Part shown: piece after piece, positions 52,901 through 63,057 of the stretch
How the letters are laid out: the number at the start of each line of letters is the position of its first letter
Numbering within the stretch: the first letter of the stretch is position 1
Assembly: GCA_963965975.1 (NCBI GenBank)
Contig: OZ014411.1
Location: 25,031,249 to 25,095,248 of the forward strand
DNA: 64,000 bases
Direction: 5' to 3'
Origin: Xestospongia bergquistia
Taxonomy: Eukaryota > Porifera > Demospongiae > Haplosclerida > Petrosiidae
Program-made: the position numbers and the translations under genes
The notes under the pieces: model-generated
Database searches by the model: none
Told to the model about the DNA's origin: nothing
What the model saw: the letters and a program-made list of their open reading frames with translations, nothing else

Positions 52901-55900
52901 GATCCAATTGAAACGAATCATTGCATGTCAACGGACAGAAGCATTCACAATTGGTTTGGTTTATTAAGAAGGGTGATTGACAAGAGGTAGCACATGTACA
53001 TTCACAATTGTTTGTGTCCAAGATCTTTGGAAAATTACAGACTTTGTTACATAAGCATTGGCAATTTATTGGATCAAATTGAAAAGGTGGCGAACAAACT
53101 ACCGGGCAGACACATTCACAGGTTGAGTTGTTCAAAATGAATGGTGATTGGCATACACGTAGACAGTCACATGTACAAGTCTGTGTGTTAAGAAGTTTTG
53201 GTGGATTACATTGTTTAGTGCACTTGCATTCACAATTCAAAGGATCCAGTTCAAATGGCGCTGTACAAATGGCCGGACAGAAGCATTCACAAGTTGTCTT
53301 GTTCAAAATAAAAGGCGATTGACAGACAACTGGACAAGTGCACTCACACTTGTCTTTAATGAGAATCTGTGGCAATTGACATTCTTTATCACAGACACAC
53401 TGACAAGATGTTTTATCCAATGTAAATGGTGGTTTACATTGTAATAAACATTCACATTCACATATATCAGTGTTCAGTACAAATGGGAACTGACAGACTA
53501 GAGGACATACACAGTCACATGATCCTATAGGGTTGGGTATAGTTGGATAAGGGCACGCTATATTACAAACACATTCACATGTGTTTGTATCTAGTTGGTA
53601 TGGTGGATTACAGACAACAGGACAGACACAATCACAAGTGTTTTCATCGAGAATGAAAGGGGTTTTGCAAGTATTAGGACAATAACAATTACACGTGGTC
53701 AAGTTTAAAAACTGAGGAAACTGACATGATTTATTACATGTACATGTACAGTTGTTTTGATTAAGTGTAAATGAAGGCGGACAATTTAGCTTGCATTCGC
53801 ATGTACAAGTGTTCTTGTTGAGTTTAAAGGGCTCCTGACAAGTGAGTTTGCATTTGTTACATTTGTGACATTGTTTTTTAGTGGCACACTCACATGAAAT
53901 TGGGTCTCGTGTTTTTCCCCCTGGACAAGGGTTTAAGTCAGGGCAAGTACAGTTACATGACGTTTTGTTGAATACTTGGCCTCCTAAACAAGAGAACTGT
54001 TTTTTGCACTTACATTTACAGTCTGTTTCATTGAAGTACATATTTGTACTAGAACAATTTGAAGTAGTTGGGCATTCACATTGACAGCTGTGACGATTAT
54101 AGACTTGTGAACCAGGACAGTTTGCATGATAAGGACAAATACACTTACAGTTGTAATCGCTAAAATACTGGGGATGAGGACATGTGTTGGAGCCTTTACT
54201 GGTGTATGTGGAGTTGGCTGGACAATCACATTGGCACGTATTAGTATTGAATGTTTTCTCGCCAAAGCAATATGTATTCCCGAGGCACTCACATTCACAC
54301 AATGATGAGCTGAAGGATTTGCCGGTTGGACAATGTTTGATAACTGGGCAACGACAGGTGCAAGTATCTGTATCAAATGATTGATTGTTTGAGCATTCTT
54401 GAATTGTTTGGCATTCACATTGACATGTTTTTGTGTTGTAAACTTTACCAGGATGACAACTCTGATAGTTGCATTCTTTCTTAACTGAAGCCCCTAAGGA
54501 TACCTAACACAAGAATAAGAGACAGATCAATATGCATGTACATGAACAAATATGACCAGAACATGGGAAGGAAATTTGATATACTCGTTACAATAGGACA
54601 CCAATGCTAAAACAACATAGCCATTTGATCCTTGTACTAAATAACAATAGAAAGGAAAGAAGTAGTTGACATTCCATATTCCTGGAACATGCATATGTGT
54701 AATGCAAAACGAAACATTTCACACAGGTGGTATAGGGTCAAATAGTTTATGTTTCTTTTAAGTTATTTTTATAGCTTGCAGGTGGTCTGTTTCCCTCCTG
54801 TTATGACAATGATATCAAATTTCTCTGTATTAAGTTACAAACCTGTTTACCGTTGCCATGGTTTTATGTATATCATAAGACAGACAGACCACCTGGTGTG
54901 CTCATAATAATGGTTGTTTCTTTGAAATGGTTACATTGTAGTGAGGATCACAAGTGCTTGCTTTTAAGTAATTGCATTTTCAACAATTTAATTTCTGTCC
55001 TTATTGTTATTTTTATTGCTTCTAAAATGTATTTTAATATATGGTTACTATGGAAATGAATAAGCTCCTCTTTTGAGTATTGTGTCATTATGAATTGTGT
55101 GTATATAATAGAAGTAACAATAAATGATGCGTTCTTTCCAGCTATTATAACATATTACATCAAACTTTAAAAGCCTTTTCACTTTCTTTAATTTGGCCAA
55201 TTTGTTTAAGGCTACAATAGATATCTATAAATGTGGTGTCCTTGTGTCTGTACTGAATAATAATGATGTAATACAGTACTCATTATTCTATTAAAGAAAT
55301 TATACGGCTAGTTGAGTAGGCTATAGGTGTGACTATTACCTCCATTAGTTGTCTAGCTTTTGATATAACATTACCCAAACAACATCTGTCCCATGTCTTA
55401 TGTTGTCATGGTTACATCTATATTTAACAAATAATAAGGTATCCTAAGTTACAAGAAATGTTGAAGCCTGTAGAAAGCTCTTTATTAAATAATCATTGAT
55501 GTGGTTAAATAATCTATACAGTATACATAATATACAACACTGAGTAGTTTGTTATCATTGAATATTCTATGTATCATAAAGGAAGTATCTAATAAATTAC
55601 ACTTAGACATATCTTTTAAAAAGTAATTACTCAATGATTGTGATATCACTATCATATATCACACACACTTGATGCTAACAAATAATCAATTATCATATGT
55701 ATCTTTTTGAAGGAGTAGTTACAATGTCATTGTTATACTTCTCTTTTAAAGTCAACATTCATCAAGGTTCAAGAAAGTCTTTAAAACTGTTTTCTAGACC
55801 AGAAACTACTACAACTCACATAACTGTCCATTTTCACAGTAAATGTTAAAACATATGCACAAAATTTGGTGTAGATGAGAGAGTACTATAATGAAATATC

Positions 55901-58900
55901 ATAAGGTATACTACTATATAACTTATCCTAATGTTATATGTATACTGAGGTTCACTCATTGACTTAAAAATAGTAATAACATATACAATACTAGATATAT
56001 TCTGTAAATATCCCATTACCAATGGAGACTTTATTCCTACTTTTAATGAATACCCTGCCTTTTAAGACAATCATTGTTGTTGTTATGTTTATTTAAGAAT
56101 GGTGGCGTTACTTGTTTATGTTGTCATGAACTTTGCTAATATAATGAGACTGACACATTACTATTACTACAATGTAGTTTGGCCATATATAAAGCCAATA
56201 TGGCTGGTCAAGATATTTTAGTGGTTGGTGTGGATGACTAAGTGTTGTATTAATTTAATAACCCAACATGTAAGTAGATGGTTTCATGATTATAATTATA
56301 TTATATTACTATATCAATTGTCTTTAGGAATTTATCTTAAATTAGTTGGTTGTACACAATCCACTCATTCTTTAGTCCTGAATTTATTTAAGTTATGTTG
56401 TTAACAATTTTAAGTTGGAATTTATCGTTTGGCTTCAACATAACATCGCACACCTGCTCAGCTGAGGTCACGATTTAGATGAAATAATAAACAATATAGT
56501 CCTTTTTTAAATTATTATAATACACTTTGTATTAAGTACATGTACATATCATGTATATTGTTACATTTTCTCTATGTAACAGTAATGCGGATAAATTACT
56601 TGTTATAAATAACATGTATGTGTATCTTACAACATGGCTCTGCTTTCCTTTTTCTGTTTGTTAGTTGTATGCAATGTAAGTCATCTTCGAAATCATAAAT
56701 AACAATAATTATAATAATGCCAAGAGTAAGATAATTCTTCTTTGAGCTACTGCAAATACCTATCTTTCTAAAACTACAGTTATATATGCAAACACTTTGC
56801 ATCGCAATAAATGCATTCATTGCAAAGAAGTGTCAATAGTAGATAGAGCAATTGTAAGACTTCATTATATGCAGACTATAGCACACACATGTGCCTTAAT
56901 GCTGCACTTATAACATGTGTAAACAGTAACGTAGCTGAGACATAAGTTGTAGTTATGTACACTAACATAGCTAGACAGTATACAAAGAACAGCTCATGGC
57001 AAGACTAAACCAGACAACTAAAACAATTGTGTATGTAAAATAACAAGTTATAGAAACAAAGCGCTAAACCAAACTTGTAGCAACTAGGTAACATCTGAAT
57101 ACTAATATGACAACATCCAATAGAGTAGTAGCCAGCCTTATAAGTCTGTACCATCCTGTCAACAGTGAAACCAAGAAGACCTGACTTAACATGGCAAATT
57201 ATTACAGTGACTGATGTGGCTAAAGATTATGTAAACTTTAAGGTAAGTGTAATAACACATGTATAGTGTACCATTGGAAAAATTAGCTTCATGTCTGATA
57301 AGATAATGCAGTTATAGTTACCTTGGATTGTTGTGCAGCCAGTAAAACAGCTAGTAACAGACATGCTTCGGGAACTGACACCATTCTATTATCTCAGTTG
57401 AGGCTTCTTATTTTCTTATTTTGCCCTTTGAAGAAGTTCTTCTGTGACACTCAGTATGTCTTTTGTTCCAATATGGCTTAGACTTGTGTGCACCTGTGAT
57501 GATTTAGTGTTTCTTCTACGTCTTGCACTGGAAATTTGATTCTATTACTAAAGAGTTCGTTTCTTCAGCTTCCTCAGGTTCTTGTGCATGCTAGCACACT
57601 GCATTCTGTGATCCTTTTATACTGAGTGGAGGCGCGTTAAGATGACTATTTCTAGAATCAGTCACTTTGTGGGCTGTAATTAAACCATGTCATTACATTA
57701 GAGTTATTATGTAATGTGTGTTCAGTAACACGTGATGCTGTTATAATATTACATAATGCATAACTCATATTACAACTTTATGTTGTACTCACAATAGAAG
57801 ACATAAGTAACATGTATTAATGCATATACAAATCCAATGAGAGGTGAACAAAAGGTAGGGCACTCAACCCTATGAATAATTAATTAGGTTGAATGTATGG
57901 CTGCTCAAAGAGTTGCACTGTTAACTTCCCTGCTCTAACATCACTATGCCAATCCAGTTACTATGAATAATTAATTAGGTTGAATGTATGGCTGCTCAAA
58001 GAGTTGCACTGTTAACTTCCCTGCTCTAACATCACTATGCCAATCCAGTTATTGTTATATTAGGGTACTTTTTTAGTGGCTGGCTATCGTTACTTTTACT
58101 TAATATTAATAAATATAATAATAAACAGATATAACATTAGCACTTTAATATAATTTAATGTAGTAAATTATATTGTTAAGTAAAATATATTTGATATTTG
58201 ATGTCAATCCCACTTATTAAAATTTCATATTATTTAGTAGTTTGCAATTTCATATTCTTTGGTTTACTTTTCTATGTTCATTATTTGTTTAATGTCTAAA
58301 TATTTTGTTTGAAATCATGACCATAACATGTTTAAATGTTATGGTACATTGATGTAGTGAGTATGGTTACACATGTTGATAAACTGACATAGTGGGGAGG
58401 GGGTGTTGTTGGTACATTACAGTAGTGGGTGTGTCTGTTGATACGTTGACACTGTTCTTGTAGTATGCATAACGTAAGACATTACTACATTTTGCTATGA
58501 TTTTATAGTACATAATCTGTTTAGGAATTGCTACTCCTAATATGAATAAGTAAAATGCCAAAAGGTTATCAAAAAGAGAAGTAAATCTTAACTTGGAATT
58601 ATATTTGAAGATTTTAAATCGTGTGTTTATTAAATGTGGGACAATTGATAGTTAACATATGACCAACTCGTGAAAATCATGAAATTTGTTCCTCAAAAAT
58701 AAACTGTTATCTGATATTGCCAATTGTATCAAGTGTTCGTACATTGTACATTTGACCCAATAACTAATATATCATTTCCACTCAGCAGTTCTTATTTCAC
58801 TTCTGTTTATACAGGAACATTAATTTGTTATATTATAAAATGTACCATTTGTCTGCTCAGGGTGTAATTCTAAGCTAGTACATGTAGCATCATCCCTCCT

Positions 58901-59534
58901 ACTATATTTACTCCCATATTATGTCTGTTACACCATTTTTTAGACATTGGCAATAAAGCAATAAAAATGAGACAATCCAATAACAAAGGGGGGTAGATAA
59001 AGTGGGAGACATTTATCCAATGTGTCCCACTCTTAAAAAGATGCCTAACGACTGTCTGAAAAAATTCTCCCCACTCTTGTTATAAAATTGCTCTTTGCTT
59101 CGTGTTTATATTTGGTATCATTAATATTTATTTGATTTAATGAAGATGTTTACAAACATTATATTACAAACCAGTTGTCATGTTTTATTTAATTTACATG
59201 AAATGATAGTTCTTACTGTATGTGTGTGAGGAGAAGGATGTTATTATAAATGTCAGATGTCAATTTAGATTTACATGTTTATCAGACAACTATAATATTT
59301 AGTGGTTTATGTTGTATGATTTCTATAATTTGCACCAGCAGTTGGTCACTGCTGTGTTTAGTTTCCAGTACTCCTCCCTACTTATTTCATTAGTATAATT
59401 GGATTATCAGAGCACACATACTATTGTCATAGTAACATGATTTGTAAATAAATGTATAAAGTTTGACCACATTTTACAACAACTTGTAATCAGAACAGGA
59501 TTCTTTAACTAATTATATTATAATGAATGTCATG

Positions 59535-59586
<52 letters not shown>

Positions 59587-59745
59587 TGTCCGTGCCACAT
59601 AGATATAAATTCACAGTCTTCGACTGACCTTGGTCATTATCAAGTTGAGGAATATTTTAACTATAATCCTCATTCTTATTATGATTTAGAAATGACATTG
59701 AAAAAATATAGACTAAAACAACCTAAGCCTGGAAAAGAATACTAA
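42118..59745 (+). CDS. NDUFV3-like complex I subunit with a giant intron (inferred join)
   Basis: Three plus-strand pieces join in frame: 42118-42201 (MTSLRLFWRYKLHYSTLNLL.., basic, no acidic residue, presequence-like), 42255-42324 (FWLKEYSNGPNID..PPK) and 59603-59745. The last reads HYQVEEYFNYNPHSYYDLEM, then TLKKYRLKQPKPGKEY and stop. Splice signals are CAT|GTATGT, CATGCAG|TTT, AAAG|GTCAGT and CACATAG|AT. Exon 2 ends in phase 1 and the last exon needs one preceding base, so the join gives Asp and a 98-residue product. The last exon resembles the NDUFV3 C-terminus (Y..Y.F.DL...L.K.R..QP..G); the short human isoform is of similar size with an N-terminal mitochondrial presequence. NDUFV3 is an accessory subunit of the complex I NADH-oxidising arm. 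The weak point is the 17.3-kb intron, which would contain C1 and C2 on the other strand; the last exon could instead belong to a separate gene. Confidence 0.5.
42325..43722. other. Gap between the NDUFV3-like 5' exons and C1
   Basis: No coding exon is supported. A 12-bp hairpin (GCATTCAGAAAC at 42986-42997, GTTTCTGAATGC at 43004-43015) is present. A possible alternative acceptor at 42483-42484 would end the upstream frame after only a few codons (GSNV stop) and is less convincing than the NDUFV3 join. Confidence 0.4.
43723..47296 (-). CDS. Secreted giant CXCXC-repeat protein C1
   Basis: Three coding exons: 47231-47296 (22 codons, MAGKLGWCILGVYLLIGAYC, a signal peptide), 44117-47106 (the repeats) and 43723-43867, all in frame, total 1066 residues. 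The repeat exon has about 44 units of roughly 22 residues, each with a consensus like (C)P....(L/F)(D/N)..TCxCxC, matching the CXCXC repeat of Balbiani ring protein 3 and the VEGF-C tail. The last exon, YNEHGGACVCPCC, then ..WCLGWSYYGAGKCHENHK and CQWVC, is conserved in C2. Reading on past 44117 gives an early stop (CT*), but CAC|GTAAGT is a good donor and joins correctly to a CTCTCAG acceptor. I infer an extracellular, disulfide-rich structural or ligand-binding protein. No growth-factor cystine knot, EGF or membrane anchor is seen. Confidence 0.85.
43868..43900. repeat. (GA)n tract at the C1 acceptor
   Basis: A GA/CT dinucleotide tract of about 30 bp forms the polypyrimidine run of the C1 final-exon acceptor on the minus strand. 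Confidence 0.85.
47297..50413. other. Intergenic region between C1 and C2
   Basis: No gene is firmly supported. On the minus strand, 47729-47805 and 47590-47650 could be two exons joined in frame (CA|GTTAGT to TTGCAG|T). They would encode a basic Ser/Lys/Arg-rich C-terminus (SESEKSKRNRDKSRRQK stop), but no upstream exons were found. On the plus strand, 49424-49609 encodes 61 residues (MEPVAKLSLVEQLLVEF.., ..QSYYNDLMSLLNKI) that look protein-like but are unrecognised. TACATGTA-type palindromes cluster at about 49940-50155. Confidence 0.35.
50414..57384 (-). CDS. Secreted giant CXCXC-repeat protein C2, N-glycan-site rich
   Basis: Coding exons are 57322-57384 (21 codons, MVSVPEACLLLAVLLAAQQS, signal peptide), 51844-54503 and 50414-50555, total 954 residues. 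A 2.8-kb intron follows the signal exon. The middle exon holds about 42 CXCXC units; the central ones are regular, reading C..C..PF.L(N/D)xxxCxCxC. Many units have an N-x-S/T sequon just before the motif (LNKTTC, LNTTSC, INSSNC, LNSTSC), so the protein should be heavily N-glycosylated. Near residues 860-920 is a Pro/Thr/Ser linker (GPTTTPSPSPTT). The last exon, QCVCSCCQAK.., ..SYFCTWVC, matches the C1 C-terminus in position and cysteine pattern; the GT|GTAAGT donor gives the same phase as C1. Probably extracellular matrix or an organic skeleton component; this role is inferred. Confidence 0.85.
51731..51815. repeat. 28-bp direct repeat in the C2 last intron
   Basis: GTGTAATACATGTACCTATA plus eight further bases occurs exactly twice (51731-51758 and 51788-51815). 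The TACATGTA palindrome within it is one of many in this part of the window. Confidence 0.85.
54779..54895. repeat. Short inverted repeat in the C2 first intron
   Basis: CAGGTGGTCTGT (54779-54790) and its exact complement ACAGACCACCTG (54884-54895) bound about 117 bp of non-coding sequence, possibly a small MITE. Confidence 0.4.
57870..58051. repeat. Perfect 91-bp tandem duplication
   Basis: The 91-bp unit starting CTATGAATAATTAATTAGGT occurs twice head-to-tail (57870-57960, 57961-58051) with no mismatch seen. It has no coding content. The identity suggests a very recent event or an assembly artefact. Confidence 0.92.
59540..59584. repeat. (CT)n microsatellite
   Basis: CT dinucleotide run of about 45 bp just before the putative NDUFV3-like last exon. 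Confidence 0.9.
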
Positions 59746-60165
59746 CATTCTTCAACATTTAGCAACTAAGTATGTTGACTACTATTATACTAGTGAATTT
59801 TTAATTATTGAAACAGTTATAAACGTATCTAAAATGGTGACATTTTGTTTATTCAAACTATAAACTTTGTATTTTTGTACTATAAACATTTCTCGACAAC
59901 AGATAAAGCAATACCAAAAATTAGTGGAAAGAAAACATACTAATGAAGGTGTGTCTTGACCCTTATTATGATGCCATACATAAGTAATATAACTGGAAAT
60001 GAAAAAAAATCAATTACTACAAATTGTGTTCATTTTTAAGTCAAAGGAGTAGTTAGGTGTTATTGGTTATAATATTTCATTAACTTTTCACTTCATAATT
60101 ATTCTTATTATCAAATAAAGGGAATATTAACAAAAAGTATGAGCTGTCAATAATTACTTTTGTTT

Positions 60166-62302
60166 TCAATAGCATTCACATGTTTGTACACTGAGGAACA
60201 AACCGCGAGGGCATGGAGCTGGTAGAATACGTCTCTCAGTTAGTACTGTGGGTTGTTGGTAGAATGGGACTTGTGGCTGACGGCGAGTACCACCTCTAGA
60301 CCTATTTCTGCTTCTTGTGCGCCTTTTACTCCTTTCAGGCACATAATGGTCATTATCTTGTTCCTTGTCATCATATACATTATCTTTTCTCTTTTCCATA
60401 TCTTCAAAAGTAAGACTTGGTTTGTTATGATTTAAATTGACTCCACGGCGTCGTCGTCTTTGGAATGAGTTTACAAAGGGAAAACTTGAACCAGGAAGAA
60501 GTGTAAAGGGGAATGACCCAGTAGTGAATCCTGGTGGTAAAGTAAATGATCCAGGGGGAAGTGTTCCTGGCTGAGTGAATCCTGGTGGAAGAACAAAAGG
60601 GAAAGACCCAAAGAAACCATTTCTGAATCTAGTTCTTCTGGTGCCTGTTCTTGGTGGAAAGAAGAAGAATTGTGATGGTGCAGGAGTTGAGGGTGGGGAT
60701 GGAGTTGTAGATGGAACTCCTGGTACAGTTGAGGGAATGGTCCCACCAGATGTCACAATTCTGACAATTCCACCAAAGCGTCCAGTACGACCTCTTCTAC
60801 GGGGAGTGAATGGTAATGGTAATGTGAAAGGTATTGTACCACCAGATGTCACAATTCTTACCCTACCTGTTCGACCTCGTGTACGACCTCTTCCAAAAGT
60901 AATGAATGATGGTATTCCACTAGGAATTGTTGATGGTATGGTACCAATAGATGTCACAATTCTAGTACCACGAGTTCTACCACGTGGGCCAAACGTACGT
61001 CGGCCAAATGTACGTGGGCCAAACCTACGTGGACCTGTACGAAATGGTATGGTTCCACCTGATATCACAAGTCTAGTACCACGAGTACGTGGTCCTAATC
61101 TACGTGGACTAAATGTACCTGGGCGAAATGTACGTCGACCTGTACGAAATGGTACGGTTCCAAATGATGTCACAATTCTAGTACCACGGGTTCTACCTCT
61201 TGTGCGACCAGCAGGAAATAATATTTGTCTTTTTCCAAGTCTGGCTCTTGGTGTATTATGTAATGGAGTAAAAGGTTGATAATTAATAGGAGTGATTGGA
61301 TATTGAACTTGCATTAATACTATCACATGCTTGCATTCACATTGACAGGTGCTCGAGTTAAATTGCTGTAGCTGTGAGCAAGTACCAAATGATGTTCGAC
61401 ACTTACATTGACAGTCATTGTGATCAAAGTATTGAGATTGTCCACAAGACTGACTGAGTGATGATGGGCAAACACATTGACAAGATGGTGTATTAAGTTT
61501 CTTAGGCTCTAAACATTTTTGTGCTGCATTTGCTGGACAATAGCACTGACAAGATACTGGATCTATTTGCTGATGATTTCGACAACTATCAACTGCTGTA
61601 GGTGGACAATGAGTAGTTTGTGGAGACTGTGAATTGGGCACAGGTGCTGTTGTTGGCGCAGTAGGAAATACTTGTGGGAATAGTAATGGAGGGAACCGAT
61701 TAGGTTGTTGATATAAAGGCATGCATGTACATAGATAATGATCAAAATATTCTACATTTGGTCTGCAGAAGCTGACAGACCTGCATACACATGTACACCT
61801 GTCATGATCAAATACTGTATAACCAGGACATTGTATAATTAAACGACAAAGGCATTTACATGACTGTTTATGAAATGCCTGTCCTGGTCGACAAGTAACC
61901 TCAACACATTCTGTTGGTGCAGTAGTTTCATTGTCTGTTGTCTTAACTGTGGGAGGGGCAGCTGTGGCAGGTCCACACTTGCAACTAGTGCTGTTAAAAG
62001 ATTCCCCTTCAAGGCAGTCTATTGATGAACACGGTGTACTTGTTGTTGGCGGTGTACTTGTCGGTGGAGAAAAAAAATACATCAAATATAGGAACGGATC
62101 ATAATTGAATGGGTATTGAGCAGTGACACCCTATATTGTTAGACAAAGAAGGTACAAGCCCATAACACAAAAATCAGACATTTGCAAGCACACAAAGTAG
62201 TAATGATTTACAAGCAATACATGTACAATGCATAGTAAGTAATGTCCTTACCACTGCTAGAGTAGCTAGAAGTAAGACAAGTCCACTGGTATGTGCTCTC
62301 AT
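60166..62302 (-). CDS. Secreted CXCXC protein C3 with Arg/Gly/Thr-rich repeats
   Basis: Exons 62252-62302 (MRAHTSGLVLLLATLAV) and 60166-62130 (starting GVTAQYPFNYDPF) join in phase 0 (GTG|GTAAGG; ATATAG|GGT), giving 671 residues with a signal peptide probably cut after VTA. The N-terminal half has eight CXCXC units, some missing the last Cys, separated by a Thr/Pro-rich linker. The middle has five copies of a motif like RIVTS.GTIPF, embedded in RTRG and RRFGPRTFG-type basic sequence. A Gly/Pro/Phe-rich stretch follows, then clusters that could be cut by furin-type proteases (FQRRRRRG; ERSKRRTRSR). It ends APCPRGLFLSVQTCECY, a half repeat like the end of VEGF-C. No cystine-knot growth-factor domain is visible. 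A secreted matrix or structural protein is the best inference. Confidence 0.82.
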
Positions 62303-63057
62303 CTCTTAAGCTTGTTTGTAGACTACCTTTCCAAGGAGGAATTGAAATCATAATGCAATTTTTATTCTTTTCATACTTCTCACAACCTTATGGGCAAGGA
62401 CCTGTTATGTCTTCATTATCAATGCTTGCTTTGGGAATGTGTTGTTTCTTGTTGGCAGGTGGGAACAGATATGGCTGAATAATATATGGTGTTTCTGGAA
62501 CCAACTAATGGTATCCTAGACAATATTCTATGTTAAGACGAAGCTGCCTACAACAAATCCAACAATGCTATTGTTGACATTAACAATGCAATTCATAAAA
62601 ATAACATTCATTTAGTCTGCATCATTAGATATTAACAGAAATAATATAGTCCATACAATTAATGTTCATTTAGTCTGCATGATTGTATTTAATTAGACAT
62701 TAACATGCTGCCCACACTGTGACAACGCACTTATTTAACATCTGATTTAATCCCTGAATGTTTATAGGTCATTATTTCAGAAACATGTGTATGTTTCCCA
62801 CCAGAGTTAAATGTCAACTCACTCGTGAAGTTTGAATAATGCACTTATTAACAAAGGTTTCAAGGATAATGAATGTAAGTTAATTATTTCTAAAAATAAT
62901 CATAACAATTATTTTTATAAATTTGCAATTGTTATTATTTGATGTCTCATTAGTAAGGTTGTCTGATTTTGTCCAATATCTTTTTTTATGAACTTTAGTG
63001 TTTAAAATAGCAAGAAACAAGTCTTTCTTAACATACATTACAAATATATGTGAAGAC
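62303..63057. other. Gap between C3 and C4
   Basis: This holds the C3 promoter and C4 3' UTR. CATTTAGTCTGCAT.ATT occurs twice (about 62611 and 62668). A 61-codon plus-strand open frame (62293-62478) has no support. Confidence 0.4.

Larger units (their letters stand above)
57385..60165. other. Gap between C2 and C3
   Basis: Apart from the inferred last exon at 59603-59745, no coding sequence is supported. It contains a perfect tandem duplication (57870-58051) and a (CT)n tract (about 59540-59584) that serves as polypyrimidine tract upstream of the 59603 exon. Confidence 0.5.

Noticed and set aside
60575-61279. Long plus-strand open frame (234 codons) antisense to C3
   Set aside because: It is the complement of the Arg/Gly/Thr repeat exon. 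Its Pro/Val/Arg repeats mirror the codon bias of C3, and it has no start context or partner exons.
62293-62478. 61-codon plus-strand hydrophobic open frame upstream of C3
   Set aside because: Overlaps the C3 first exon and promoter on the other strand, with no supporting signals.
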